Source: Bin107 sp965221655 (GTDB lineage: Bacteria; UBA8248). From it: 64,000 bases of DNA. A program made the position numbers and the translations under genes. The notes beneath the pieces were generated by a model. That model was given only the letters and a program-made list of their open reading frames with translations. It made no database searches and was not told where the DNA came from. Numbering within the stretch: position 1 is the stretch's first letter; each line of letters starts with the position of its first letter. Where the stretch lies: contig OZ244906.1 of the NCBI GenBank assembly GCA_965221655.1, positions 2,852,001 through 2,916,000 of the forward strand. Reading direction: 5' to 3'. This document shows, piece after piece, positions 17,132 through 26,618 of this stretch.

Positions 17132-18955
17132 ATGTGCGGCATCGCGGGCATGGCGGCACGCTCGAACATTTCGAAAAAACTCTTGCGGGCGATAGCCGCC
17201 CTCGAATACCGAGGGTACGATTCCTGCGGCATGGCCGTCCAAAGAAACGGGTCGATAGATATCCGCAAGAACGTGGGTACCGTGGAGGCAGTGAACGCGG
17301 TCGAGCGTTTCTCGGACATGAAGGGCCGCGTGGGCATCGCCCACACGCGCTGGGCGACCCACGGGGGGGTTACGCAGGCGAACGCGCATCCCCACGCGGA
17401 CACCGGCGAACGTCTGGCCGTCGTGCACAACGGCATCATCTCGAATCACAAGGAGTTGAGGGCACGCCTGACGGAGGAGGGGGCCGTATTCCGCTCCGAG
17501 ACGGATTCCGAGGTCGTCGCGCACCTGGTGGCGGAAAAAATCGCGCGGGGCGGCGGCGACGTGGAAGCAGGCTTCGTCGAGGCGATAGACGAGCTCGAAG
17601 GCACTTTCGCCCTCGTGGTCATTTCGGCCGACGCGCCGGGCATGATCTTCTGCGTAAAGCGTGAGTCGCCCCTCGTTATCGGCTTGGGCGATGACGCCAA
17701 CTATGTCGGTTCGGACTTCAGCGCCTTCTTGGAGTTCACGCGCCAGGCGATCATCATGGAAGACGGCGAATACGCGCTCATCACGCCGGAAACCTGTGCG
17801 GTCAAGAGCCTGCTCACGGGCGAGCGGGTGGATAAAGAGATAACCGAAATCGAATGGGAGGCGGACAAGGCCCGTCGGGGTGGCTATCCGCACTTCATGT
17901 TGAAGGAAATTTACGACCAACCCACCACCATCCAGGCTGCCCTCCAGATACCCAGAGAAGACATCCAGTCTTTGGCCGGATTGATGCACGAGTCGCGGCG
18001 CTGCTTTCTGGGCGGCGTGGGAACGACCTATTACATCGCGCTGATGGGACAGTATTTCTTCCGCCGCTTTGGGGGAAGGTATCTGCCCGTCGTCAGTACG
18101 GACGAGTTTGCCCACATTGCCGAGGTCGGCCCCGGGGACGGTTTTTGCGCCATCAGTCAGTCGGGGGAGACCTACGACACGCTGAACGCGCTGCGTCATG
18201 CAAAATCAGGTGGGGCGCGGACGGCGGGCGTCGTGAACATGGTGGGCTCCACCCTGGCGCGCTCGGTGGACGTTCCGGTTCTCCAGGGAGCGGGTCCTGA
18301 AAAATGCGTCATCAGCACCAAGACGGCGCTGAGCCAGGCGGTTATATTGCTGCTCGCCGCGGTGGAGCTCGGTCTGTACGCCGGACGCTTGCGCGAAGCG
18401 GAGGTCGTCGCCCTGCGCGAGGAGGTCTCTTCGCTTTCCGACCTGGTGTTGGGGACGCTCAATGAACGCTCCGGCTTTTTCCATATGGCGGCGCAGGCGC
18501 ACCAGCACATGAAGAACTGGCTCTATCTGGGTCGCGGCGTCTACTACCCCGCCGCCCTCGAGTGCGCCCTCAAGATGAAGGAAGTAACCTATCTCCACGC
18601 CGAGGGTATGAGTGCGGGTTTTCTCAAACACGGCACCATCTCGCTGATAGACGAAAACATGTACACCATCGTGCTGATGCCCACGCCCGAGGAGGCCGAA
18701 CTGCACGCGCTCACGCGCAGCAACGCGGAGGAAGTGCGCGCGCGGGGGGGCTTCGTGCTGGGTTATCGTTTCGAGGGGGATGAGATGGTGGAGGGGCTGT
18801 TCAGCGAGGAGATCGTGCTGCCCCGCGTCTCCCCGCTTCTGGCTCCCTTCCTGCATTTGGTGGCAGGGCAGTTGCTGGCCTATTTTCTCGCGGTCGCGCT
18901 CAAGCGCGACGTGGACAGGCCGCGCGCATTGGCGAAGTCCGTGACCGTCGCCTGA
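17132..18955 (+). CDS. glmS: Glutamine-fructose-6-phosphate aminotransferase (isomerizing)
   Basis: Makes glucosamine-6-phosphate from fructose-6-phosphate and glutamine, the entry step to UDP-GlcNAc for peptidoglycan and LPS. The 607 residues match the family. The N-terminal Ntn glutaminase has Cys2 as nucleophile (MCGIAGM) and the HTRWATHGG and NGIISNH motifs. Two SIS domains follow (FLGGVGTTYYIA; SQSGETYDTLNA; LYLGRGVYYPAALECALKMKEVTY), and the C-terminus DVDRPRALAKSVTVA is canonical. A glmS ribozyme was not seen; the gap to the previous gene is one base. Confidence 0.98.
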   Translation: MCGIAGMAARSNISKKLLRAIAALEYRGYDSCGMAVQRNGSIDIRKNVGTVEAVNAVERFSDMKGRVGIAHTRWATHGGVTQANAHPHADTGERLAVVHNGIISNHKELRARLTEEGAVFRSETDSEVVAHLVAEKIARGGGDVEAGFVEAIDELEGTFALVVISADAPGMIFCVKRESPLVIGLGDDANYVGSDFSAFLEFTRQAIIMEDGEYALITPETCAVKSLLTGERVDKEITEIEWEADKARRGGYPHFMLKEIYDQPTTIQAALQIPREDIQSLAGLMHESRRCFLGGVGTTYYIALMGQYFFRRFGGRYLPVVSTDEFAHIAEVGPGDGFCAISQSGETYDTLNALRHAKSGGARTAGVVNMVGSTLARSVDVPVLQGAGPEKCVISTKTALSQAVILLLAAVELGLYAGRLREAEVVALREEVSSLSDLVLGTLNERSGFFHMAAQAHQHMKNWLYLGRGVYYPAALECALKMKEVTYLHAEGMSAGFLKHGTISLIDENMYTIVLMPTPEEAELHALTRSNAEEVRARGGFVLGYRFEGDEMVEGLFSEEIVLPRVSPLLAPFLHLVAGQLLAYFLAVALKRDVDRPRALAKSVTVA

Positions 18956-18970
18956 GCGTTTCTCTCCTCC

Positions 18971-20896
18971 ATGTCCAACACTCGGTTTCAGGGAACGGAC
19001 GGGGTTCGCGGTCTCGTGGTCGCGGAAGATCACCCGCGTGCCATGGGCGTCGAGGCGCGCGCCGCGTTCGTCGAAAGCGGCGTCCTGACGCCCCGCTTCG
19101 TCGAGCATTACGTATTCGAGGCTGGCCGCTGGCTGTTGGAGAGGGCCTCCGAGCAGCTCGTCTCGCCCGCCGCCGTGGCGCTGGCCTGGGACCCGCGCGA
19201 CGAATCGGGCGAACTCTGCGCCGCGTGCGCGCGGGGTCTTTCGCGTGCGGGCGCGCACGTGCTCTCCCTGGGTGTGATACCCACGCCCGTGGCGGCAACT
19301 TACCTGGCGGGCGCGGGGGCCGCAGGCGCGGTGGTGCTCACCGCCTCGCACAATTCCGCGGAACAAAACGGTGTAAAAATCCTCCTGTCGGCCGACTCGG
19401 CCAAGCCCTTGCCGGCAGAAGACGAGGCGCTCAGCGCTCGTATTTGGGCCGGCGAATGGTCTCTCGTGGAGCAAACACCCGAGAGTGGGCGTGTCGTGGA
19501 CGTGGCTGCCGAGGCGCGTGCGTTTTATCTTGATTATCTCGGGCGGCTTCCCAACTGCTGGCTGCGCGCGGGCGACCTGGAGGGTTGGGAGGTGGTGGTC
19601 GACCCGGCGGCGGGCGCTTGGAGCGGGCTGGCCGTCGACGCGCTGAAGGAATTGCGTCCCGCAAGTGTGCGGGAGGTGAATGCCCTGGGCCGAGGCCGGG
19701 TGAACGAGGGCGGAGGCGTGGTCGCCCTGGAGGGCAGACGTGTCGTGGAAGGCGCGGAGAAAGATTTGATACGCACGCACGCGGGTGTGCGCGCGTTGTT
19801 CGAGGCGGGCCGGACGCGGCGCGACGACCTGCGGCGCGGCGAGGGAGTGGCCGCGGCCTGCGTTCTGGATGCAGACGGCGACAGGGGCTACGCCCTGGTC
19901 TACGACCCGTTTGAAGACGTGATTCGCGTGCTTGACGGAGACGACGCACTCGTCTTGCAGGCGCGTTTTTTGCGGGCCGAGAACGAGCTGCCAGATGGGG
20001 GAGTGGTTGCCCTCACGATAGAGAGCGACGCGGGCGCGGCGGCGGCCCTGTCCGAACTGGGGCTTCGCGTCGTCTTCACCCCGGTGGGGGACAAATGGAT
20101 TTTGCGCGAGGCGCGCAGGTGGGGGGAGCGCTTTGTTCTGGGCGGTGAGGAATCCGGCCACACCATGGTGCCCGGACTGCTCGCCGACGCGGAGGGGGCG
20201 GTGCGTCGGGTCGCGGCGGGAGACGGGCTGAAGACCTTTCTCAATACTTGTGCCGCGGTGCGGAATCTCTTCCGGGAGGCTGCGCCGCAGGAGGCCTACG
20301 CTGCGCTCGCTGCGCCGTTTCCCCGGGGGTGTAAGAAATCCTATTATGCCTACCATGTGGAGCGGAGCTGCCTGGAGCCGGGAGCCGATGCATGGAAGGC
20401 TATCGGGAAAACACTCTCTTCACGCGTGGAGGAAGTGTTCTCGGGTGCCGCCGTCTCGCGTTTCGCACCATTCGATGACGACCCGGGCGTCATGTACCTC
20501 GCTCTGGAGGATGCGGCGGGTGGGCCGCTGGGTGCGGTCTACGTACGCAACTCGGGCACAGAGAACAGAACGGGTGTGGTGCTGAGAGGTCCTGCCGAAT
20601 GGGAGGAACGTCTTGCCGAAGTGGGAGAAGACGTGTTACGCGAGATACTTGCGCACATGAAGAATGTCGCCTCCCCCGGCGCACAGGCGGAAGCATATTT
20701 ACTCGAAGCTTTGCGAGAGGGTGAGATGGATTTTGCCTCCGCCGACGCGCATCTCGCGGCCCGGCCCGGCTTCGGCACATCCCTGCGGCCCGGGAACGTC
20801 CGCAGGGAGATGGTCCGCGGCGGACTCGCACGTGCCGAGGAGGGAGTATTGCGCATCACGCCGCTCGGTGCCTGGTATCTGGAGTTGAGTACATGA
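18971..20896 (+). CDS. glmM: Phosphoglucosamine mutase-type phosphohexomutase with C-terminal extension
   Basis: Interconverts glucosamine-6- and -1-phosphate. All four phosphohexomutase motifs are visible: the phosphoserine loop TASHNS (Ser126), the metal loop DADGDRG, the sugar-recognition loop GGEESGHTM and the phosphate-binding loop RNSGTENRTG. At 641 residues it is about 190 longer than typical GlmM. Some of this is insertions, and about 85 residues form a C-terminal extension after VLREILAHM that reads like a small winged-helix domain. Position between glmS and a GlmU-type acetyltransferase supports GlmM rather than phosphomannomutase. Its stop overlaps the next start as ATGA. Confidence 0.87.
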   Translation: MSNTRFQGTDGVRGLVVAEDHPRAMGVEARAAFVESGVLTPRFVEHYVFEAGRWLLERASEQLVSPAAVALAWDPRDESGELCAACARGLSRAGAHVLSLGVIPTPVAATYLAGAGAAGAVVLTASHNSAEQNGVKILLSADSAKPLPAEDEALSARIWAGEWSLVEQTPESGRVVDVAAEARAFYLDYLGRLPNCWLRAGDLEGWEVVVDPAAGAWSGLAVDALKELRPASVREVNALGRGRVNEGGGVVALEGRRVVEGAEKDLIRTHAGVRALFEAGRTRRDDLRRGEGVAAACVLDADGDRGYALVYDPFEDVIRVLDGDDALVLQARFLRAENELPDGGVVALTIESDAGAAAALSELGLRVVFTPVGDKWILREARRWGERFVLGGEESGHTMVPGLLADAEGAVRRVAAGDGLKTFLNTCAAVRNLFREAAPQEAYAALAAPFPRGCKKSYYAYHVERSCLEPGADAWKAIGKTLSSRVEEVFSGAAVSRFAPFDDDPGVMYLALEDAAGGPLGAVYVRNSGTENRTGVVLRGPAEWEERLAEVGEDVLREILAHMKNVASPGAQAEAYLLEALREGEMDFASADAHLAARPGFGTSLRPGNVRREMVRGGLARAEEGVLRITPLGAWYLELST

Positions 20897-21666
20897 GCGC
20901 GACGGTGCCCGAAGCCTATTTCGCAAGGCTCCGGGAATTTCCTCACCCGACGCTGTTCGAGGTGCCTCACGCCTGGGAGGCGGTCGGCCTGTTGGAGGGT
21001 TTCGTCCAAAACCTGGTGAATGCGGCGGACGTTCCTCCTCCTCCCGGCGATGCACTGCGCGTGGAGGAGGGGTTGGTGGTAAGCGAGGGGCTGTTCGTCT
21101 GCCGGGAGCGGTGCGCGGTTCCCTCCGTCGGCCTGCTGGTGGAAGAAGGTGCGCGCGTGGAGCCGGGCGTCGTCATCAAAGGGCCTTCGGTGCTTTGCGC
21201 GGGGGCACAGGTGCGGCACGGAGCGTATCTGCGGGGCGGGTGTCTCATCGGGCCGAACGCCGTGGTGGGCCACGCGACGGAGGTCAAGAATAGCGTGTTT
21301 CTCAACGGCGCGCAGGCGGGCCACTTCGCCTACGTGGGAGACAGCGTTCTCGGTGCGGAGGCGAACCTGGGGGCGGGGGTGAAACTGGCGAACCTCGCCT
21401 TCCGGACGGAGGAGGAAAAAAGAGCGCACAGTGCGAAGAGCGTCGTTCTGCGTATCGAGGGGGCGCAATACGACACGGGACTCTCCAAGCTCGGCGCTCT
21501 CGTCGGCGACGACGCGGAAATCGGCTGCAACGCAGTTACCTCGCCGGGCGTGTTGCTGGGTCCCGGCTGCTGGGTCGCGCCCAACGCCACGGTCTCCAAA
21601 GGAGCCTATCCCGCTCGAACGCTCATCCGCGCTCCGAAGTCCGCCGTCAGCCCGCGTAGATTTTAG
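20893..21666 (+). CDS. Left-handed beta-helix acetyltransferase (GlmU C-terminal-like)
   Basis: A 257-residue protein made mainly of hexapeptide repeats (about residues 75-235), corresponding to the acetyltransferase half of GlmU. It retains the catalytic-type motif AGHFAYVGDSVLG (His and Tyr of GHxxYxGD) that the neighbouring 15.9-kb gene has lost, and the acetyl-CoA-side VGHATEVKNSVFLNG. It probably acetylates glucosamine-1-phosphate, completing with the stand-alone uridylyltransferase a split GlmU. About 70 N-terminal residues precede the helix. It is translationally coupled to glmM by ATGA. Confidence 0.85.
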   Translation: MSATVPEAYFARLREFPHPTLFEVPHAWEAVGLLEGFVQNLVNAADVPPPPGDALRVEEGLVVSEGLFVCRERCAVPSVGLLVEEGARVEPGVVIKGPSVLCAGAQVRHGAYLRGGCLIGPNAVVGHATEVKNSVFLNGAQAGHFAYVGDSVLGAEANLGAGVKLANLAFRTEEEKRAHSAKSVVLRIEGAQYDTGLSKLGALVGDDAEIGCNAVTSPGVLLGPGCWVAPNATVSKGAYPARTLIRAPKSAVSPRRF

Positions 21667-21675
21667 CCCCGCAAC

Positions 21676-23958
21676 ATGTCCGTCGACTATCTGAAAGACC
21701 TGAATCTCCAGCAAAAAGAAGCCGTTCTCGCGCCCTCCGGGGCGAATCTCGTTCTGGCGGGAGCGGGCTCCGGCAAGACGCGGGTGATCGTCCACCGCAT
21801 CCTGCGCCTGCTCGCCGAGGGTTGCGCCCCGAACCGGATTCTGGCCATCACGTTCACGAACAAGGCGGCGAACGAGATGCGCGAGCGCATCTTCGAGGCC
21901 TTGGGGGAGGGCACGCGGGGCATCTGGGTGGGCACGTTTCACGCTGTGTGCGCGCGCATTCTGCGGGCGGAGGCGAAAGCGGCGAATCTCGCGCCCGATT
22001 TCGTTATCTTCGCGCGTGGTGAGTCCCTCACGCTGCTCAGGCGGTGCATGAAGGCGGCGGCCGTCAGCGAGGAGCGCTACCAGCCCCGGGCGGTGCTGGA
22101 GTGTATTGCACGTCTGAAGGCTGGGGCGGAGGCAACCGATACACCTGCGTTCACCCTGGAGGGAGTTGCGCGAAAACTCGCCCCCGCCTACGAGCGTGCC
22201 TTGCGCACAGCGAACGCGGTGGATTTCGAGGATTTGCTCACGAGACCCCTGTCCATGTTCCGTGAGCACCCCGATGTGCTCTTGAAGTACCGGACTCGTT
22301 TTCGAGAAATACTCGTCGACGAGTACCAGGACACCAACCCCGTACAGGATGAATTGGTGGCGCTGCTCTCGGGCGAGGGGGGGAGCGTGTTCGCCGTGGG
22401 GGACGACGATCAGGGCATCTACGGCTGGCGTGGCGCTCGGGTGGAGAACGTTCTGTACTTCGAGCGCAGATTCCCCGGTGCGCGGGTGTTTCGCCTGGAG
22501 GAGAACTACCGCTCGACCGGCGGTATCCTGGACGTTGCCGCACACATCGTGGGCGGTGCCGAGGCGCGTCACCCCAAACGGCTTTTTACGCGCAATCCAT
22601 CAGGAGAGGCCGTCTGCTACCTGGCGGCGCAAAACCCCGAAACGGAGGCTGAGGCCGTCATCGCGCGCCTCATCGAGGCGGGAGCGGGCGGCGCGGTCCC
22701 TTGGCGGAAGGTAGCCGTTCTCTACCGCATCAACTCGCAGTCGCGCCCCCTTGAGGAGGCGGCACGCAGGAGGGGGATTCCCTACCAGGTGGTAAAGGGC
22801 CAGCGTTTTTTCGACCGCTCCGAGGTGCAGGACCTGGCCGCCTATCTGCGGGCGATCCTCCGCCCTGATGATGGGGAGGCCTTCATGCGCATCGTCAACC
22901 AGCCACCCCGGGGATTGGGGCCGGGGCGCGTCGAGACGATGCAGCGCGCGGATGCGCCCGGGCTGACGCAGGCTGACGCACGAGCCGCCTTGCTTGAAGG
23001 CCGCCTGCGGGGCGAGGCGGCGCGCAGCCTGGAGAAACTGCTTGCTATTCTCGAGTCGCTCGCCGCGCACGAGGCCGGACCCGCGCGCTTGATCGAGGAG
23101 GTGCTCGAGCGCACGGGCTATCGTGCCTGGCTGGGGGAGGGTGCTCGCGCGAGCGCGTCTGCGGAGCGGCGTCGCGCCGCTGCCCGGGCGCTGGAGGGGG
23201 TAGGTGCCTTCGTCGAAGCCGCGCGTTCGTTCGAGGAGCGCTGGGAGGAGGAGCGCACTTCGCCCGATGTGGGTGCGGCCACGGCGGGATTTCTCGAAGA
23301 ATTGGCCTTAATGGGCGAGGCGGACGAATTCTCGGAGGAGATTGGGCGTCTCTCCCTGCTGACGCTCCATGCGGCGAAGGGCCTTGAATTCGAGGCGGTG
23401 GGCGTCGTCGGCGTGCAGGAGGGCTTGATTCCCCACAGCCGTGCGACGTCGATGGACGAAGAGCGCAGGCTGCTCTACGTAGGCGTTACGCGCGCAAAGC
23501 GGTTTTTGTGCCTCTCCTGGTCGCGGGAGCGACGGCCCGATGGGGGGCAAAAAACCTGGAAGCAGCGCCCGAGTCGATTCATGAAGGAGCTCGACCCCAC
23601 GCTTTTGAGGCGCATGGGCGACCACAGTCCGCCGCTGGAGAAAAAGTCGTTCGGCTCCGGCGGTTCGCGCGATTCCGCTTCCGCGCGCTACGCGGACATT
23701 CTGGCGGAGTCGCCCTCCCGGCGGCGCAGCACCTCCGCAGACGTTCCCGCCGCCGCACTCGGCCCTTATGCTCCGGGTGCGCGCGTACTGCACGAGAAGT
23801 TCGGGCCAGGGGTCGTCTCCGCCCACAGCGGAACCGGCGAGCGCGCTGTGGTGAGCGTGCAATTTGAAAAGGTGGGGATGAAAAAGCTGGTGCTCAAGTA
23901 CGCGCCGCTCTCTTTGCTGGATGGCGGCATTGACGCGGGCGAAAGTCCGGCGGTATAA
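21676..23958 (+). CDS. UvrD/PcrA superfamily 1 DNA helicase
   Basis: A 760-residue SF1A 3'-5' DNA helicase of the UvrD/PcrA/Rep group (nucleotide-excision and replication-fork repair). Helicase motifs run in order: GAGSGKT (residues 29-35), TFTNKAANEM, the Walker B DEYQD at about 215, VGDDDQGIYGWRGA, LEENYRST, LTLHAAKGLEF and YVGVTRAKRFL. The last 60 residues (VLHEKFGPGVVSAH) match the PcrA/UvrD C-terminal Tudor-like RNA polymerase-interaction domain. The insertion between motifs IV and V is shorter than in E. coli UvrD. It follows the UDP-GlcNAc operon by 9 bp. Confidence 0.95.
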   Translation: MSVDYLKDLNLQQKEAVLAPSGANLVLAGAGSGKTRVIVHRILRLLAEGCAPNRILAITFTNKAANEMRERIFEALGEGTRGIWVGTFHAVCARILRAEAKAANLAPDFVIFARGESLTLLRRCMKAAAVSEERYQPRAVLECIARLKAGAEATDTPAFTLEGVARKLAPAYERALRTANAVDFEDLLTRPLSMFREHPDVLLKYRTRFREILVDEYQDTNPVQDELVALLSGEGGSVFAVGDDDQGIYGWRGARVENVLYFERRFPGARVFRLEENYRSTGGILDVAAHIVGGAEARHPKRLFTRNPSGEAVCYLAAQNPETEAEAVIARLIEAGAGGAVPWRKVAVLYRINSQSRPLEEAARRRGIPYQVVKGQRFFDRSEVQDLAAYLRAILRPDDGEAFMRIVNQPPRGLGPGRVETMQRADAPGLTQADARAALLEGRLRGEAARSLEKLLAILESLAAHEAGPARLIEEVLERTGYRAWLGEGARASASAERRRAAARALEGVGAFVEAARSFEERWEEERTSPDVGAATAGFLEELALMGEADEFSEEIGRLSLLTLHAAKGLEFEAVGVVGVQEGLIPHSRATSMDEERRLLYVGVTRAKRFLCLSWSRERRPDGGQKTWKQRPSRFMKELDPTLLRRMGDHSPPLEKKSFGSGGSRDSASARYADILAESPSRRRSTSADVPAAALGPYAPGARVLHEKFGPGVVSAHSGTGERAVVSVQFEKVGMKKLVLKYAPLSLLDGGIDAGESPAV

Positions 23959-23977
23959 GAGCGCGAGGGAGGGAGCG

Positions 23978-24262
23978 ATGTCCATTTCACGCGAAGACGT
24001 GGTGCACGTGTCCAAACTCGCGCGCCTCGAATTGCGCGAAGACGAAATCGAAAAATTCACCGCGCAGCTCGGCACCATTCTCGAACATATATCCAAACTG
24101 AACGAGGTCGACACCGAGGGCGTGGAACCCACCTCGCATGTTCTCGATATCGTGAACGTGTTCCGGGAAGACGAAGTAACCGAATCCCCCATCGAGGGTA
24201 TGGAGAAGATGGCGCCTGATTTCCAAAAGGGCCATTTTCGCGTCCCCCGGGTTATCGACTAG
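23978..24262 (+). CDS. gatC: Asp/Glu-tRNA amidotransferase subunit C
   Basis: This 94-residue subunit wraps and stabilises GatA in the GatCAB complex that makes Gln-tRNA(Gln) and Asn-tRNA(Asn). Family features include ISREDVVHVSKLARLEL at the start, LGTILEHISKLNEVDTEGVEPTSH in the middle and a C-terminal APDFQKGHFRVPRVID. The ATG at 23978 follows a GGAGGGAG ribosome site. The usual partner gatA does not follow; the next gene is a UbiD decarboxylase. Confidence 0.95.
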   Translation: MSISREDVVHVSKLARLELREDEIEKFTAQLGTILEHISKLNEVDTEGVEPTSHVLDIVNVFREDEVTESPIEGMEKMAPDFQKGHFRVPRVID

Positions 24263-24280
24263 CCCTTCTGCGGGTATCCC

Positions 24281-25744
24281 ATGGCCTACGCTTCCCTGAG
24301 AGAATTCGTCGAGCGGCTCGAGGGCGCAGGTGAGTTGCACCGCGTTGCCGCGCCCGTGGACGTGGAACTCGAGATCACCGAAATCGCCGACAGGCTGGTG
24401 AAGAGCGGTGGCCCCGCCCTGTTGTTCGAAAATCCCGTGGGGGCGAACGGCGAGTCGTTCGACGTTCCGGTCCTGATCAACGCTTATGCCTCCGAAACGC
24501 GGATGAAGATGGCCTTGGGCGTCGAGAGCCTCGACGCAGTGGCGGACGAGATAGCCGAGATTCTGGAGATCAAACCACCCGAAGGCATCATCGAGAAGGT
24601 GAAGATGCTGCCTCGACTCGCACGGCTCGCCTCCTTCTCGCCCAAGACGGTGGGCACGGCTCCCTGCCAGGAAATCGTGGAAACCGAAAACCCAGACCTC
24701 TTCTCGATTCCCGCCATCAAGTGTTGGCCCGAGGACGCGGGACGCTACATCACCTTCGGGCACATATATTCGCGAAACCCCAAGACGGGGAGAAGAAACG
24801 TCGGCCTCTACCGGGTGCAGATTTTCGACGAGCGCACCGCGGGCATGCACATGCACCTCCACCACGACGGGGCGCAGAACTTTCAGCAAAGCACGCAGAT
24901 GGGCGCGCGCATGGAGATGGCCATAGCACTGGGTGGCGACCCTGTATACGTATACGCGGCGAGCGCGCCCCTGCCCCCCGCCATCGACGAGCTGAACCTG
25001 GCGGGTTTTCTGCGTCGTAAGAGTGCCGAACTGGTCAAGTGCAAGACGGTGGACGTGGAGGTTCCCGCAGACGCCGACGTCGTGGTGGAGGGCTATCTGA
25101 ACCCCGGCGAATTGCGCGAGGAGGGTCCCTTCGGCGATCACACGGGCTGGTATTCGCTGGCGGACGATTACCCCGTCTTCCACGTAACGGCCATCACGCG
25201 GAGGCGTCAGGCGATCTACCCCACTACCATCGTGGGCAGACCGCCGATGGAGGATTACTGGCTCGGCGGGGCCACGGGCCGCATTTTTCTGCCCCTCATG
25301 AAAATGCAACTGCCCGAAATCGTGGACGTGCACATGCCCGCCGAGGGCGTGTTCCACAACATGGTCATCGTCTCGATACGAAAATCCTATCCCTACCACG
25401 CGCGCAAGGTGATGTACGCCCTCTGGGGAATGGGGCAGATGGCGCTGGCGAAGGTTATCGTCATTGTGGACGAGGACGTGAACGTGCACGACGTGAGCGA
25501 GGTTTCCTGGAAGGTGCTGGGCAGCATCGACCCCAGGCGCGACATGGTGTTCGTCGACGGCCCCGTCGATGCCCTCGAGCACGCGGCCCCGCGCCTCCAC
25601 GTGGGTAGCAAGGTGGGCGTGGACGGCACTCGGAAGTGGGCGTCGGAGGGCTTCGAGCGCGAATGGCCGCCCGAGATCGTAATGAGCGACGAAATCAGGG
25701 AGCGCGTGACGAAGCGCTGGGAGGAGTACGGCCTTGGCGGCTGA
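24281..25744 (+). CDS. UbiD-family (prenylated-FMN) decarboxylase, probably menaquinone pathway
   Basis: A 487-residue UbiD-type decarboxylase. The N-terminal substrate domain, the prFMN-binding core (FGHIYSRNPKTGRRNVGLYR, HLHHDGAQ) and the EEGPFGDHTGWYS motif with catalytic glutamate and metal/flavin contacts are present. A ubiA-type prenyltransferase and a ubiE-type methyltransferase follow without gaps, the same late-step trio as in ubiquinone and futalosine-menaquinone synthesis, so a polycyclic quinone-precursor carboxylate is the likely substrate. Activity would need a UbiX flavin prenyltransferase, which is not in the window. Confidence 0.92.
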   Translation: MAYASLREFVERLEGAGELHRVAAPVDVELEITEIADRLVKSGGPALLFENPVGANGESFDVPVLINAYASETRMKMALGVESLDAVADEIAEILEIKPPEGIIEKVKMLPRLARLASFSPKTVGTAPCQEIVETENPDLFSIPAIKCWPEDAGRYITFGHIYSRNPKTGRRNVGLYRVQIFDERTAGMHMHLHHDGAQNFQQSTQMGARMEMAIALGGDPVYVYAASAPLPPAIDELNLAGFLRRKSAELVKCKTVDVEVPADADVVVEGYLNPGELREEGPFGDHTGWYSLADDYPVFHVTAITRRRQAIYPTTIVGRPPMEDYWLGGATGRIFLPLMKMQLPEIVDVHMPAEGVFHNMVIVSIRKSYPYHARKVMYALWGMGQMALAKVIVIVDEDVNVHDVSEVSWKVLGSIDPRRDMVFVDGPVDALEHAAPRLHVGSKVGVDGTRKWASEGFEREWPPEIVMSDEIRERVTKRWEEYGLGG

Positions 25745-26612
25745 GGCGTCGGCGTCTGCTTGTCTTCGACAGTTTCTGCGGATGGTGAAATTCGAGCACA
25801 CCCTCTTCGGTCTTCCCTTCGTGTTCATGGGTGGGGTGATGGCCGCAGGAGGGCTTCCCTCGAGGTGGACCCTGTTCTGGATGGTGGCGGCGGCGGTGGG
25901 CGCACGCAATTTCGCCATGTCGCTCAACCGCTTTGCCGACAGGAACATCGACCCCAAAAACCCCAGGACGAAGGATCGCGAAGAGTTTCAGGAACTGCTG
26001 CGTTCGAAATCCATCTTCGCGATGTTGGCGGGCTTTTTGGCTCTGTTCCTGTTCTCCGCCCGAATGCTGAACCCCCTGGCTTTCGCGCTCTCCTTCGTGG
26101 TGGCGGGGGTCATCGTCTTCTACTCTTATTCGAAGCGCTTCACTTCCTGGACGCACCTTTTTCTGGGAGTGGTTTTGGGCTCTGCCCCGGCGGGGGCGTG
26201 GGTGGCCGTGCGCGGGGAACTGAGCCTCGTGGCCGTCTTGCTCTTCTTGGGCGTCACCTTGTGGGTGAGTGGCTTCGACCTCATTTACGCTTGTCTGGAC
26301 GTGGATTTCGACGAGGAAGAAAACCTCTATTCCCTCGCGCGACTCCTGGGCGTACGGGGCGCGCTCCTCCTCTCTTGCGTTGCCCACGTGGGGGCGATGG
26401 TCTGCTTTTTCGGGGCGGGGCGCGCGTTTGGCCTGGGTGCGATCTACTGGGCCGGCCTTGCGGCGACGGGGTGTCTGCTCTTCTGGGAGCACTGGATCGT
26501 GCGCCCGAATGACCTGAGCCGTGTGAACGTCTCGTTCTTCAACCTGAACGCCTGGGTGTCCGTCGTCATCTCCTCGGCTGCCATCGCCGACGTTTTCCTC
26601 CGCGCGGGTTGA
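25734..26612 (+). CDS. UbiA-family prenyltransferase
   Basis: A 292-residue integral-membrane prenyltransferase with about eight to nine TM segments, attaching a polyprenyl chain to a quinone head group. The first Asp-rich motif reads NRFADRNIDPKNPRTKDRE, and the second DVDFDEEENLYSLARLLG. The FEHTLFGLPF start is typical of the menaquinone/4-hydroxybenzoate polyprenyltransferases. Translation probably begins at TTG 25734 behind GGAGGAG, overlapping the ubiD end by 11 bp. Confidence 0.92.
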   Translation: MAAEASASACLRQFLRMVKFEHTLFGLPFVFMGGVMAAGGLPSRWTLFWMVAAAVGARNFAMSLNRFADRNIDPKNPRTKDREEFQELLRSKSIFAMLAGFLALFLFSARMLNPLAFALSFVVAGVIVFYSYSKRFTSWTHLFLGVVLGSAPAGAWVAVRGELSLVAVLLFLGVTLWVSGFDLIYACLDVDFDEEENLYSLARLLGVRGALLLSCVAHVGAMVCFFGAGRAFGLGAIYWAGLAATGCLLFWEHWIVRPNDLSRVNVSFFNLNAWVSVVISSAAIADVFLRAG

Positions 26613-26618
26613 GCGTTC

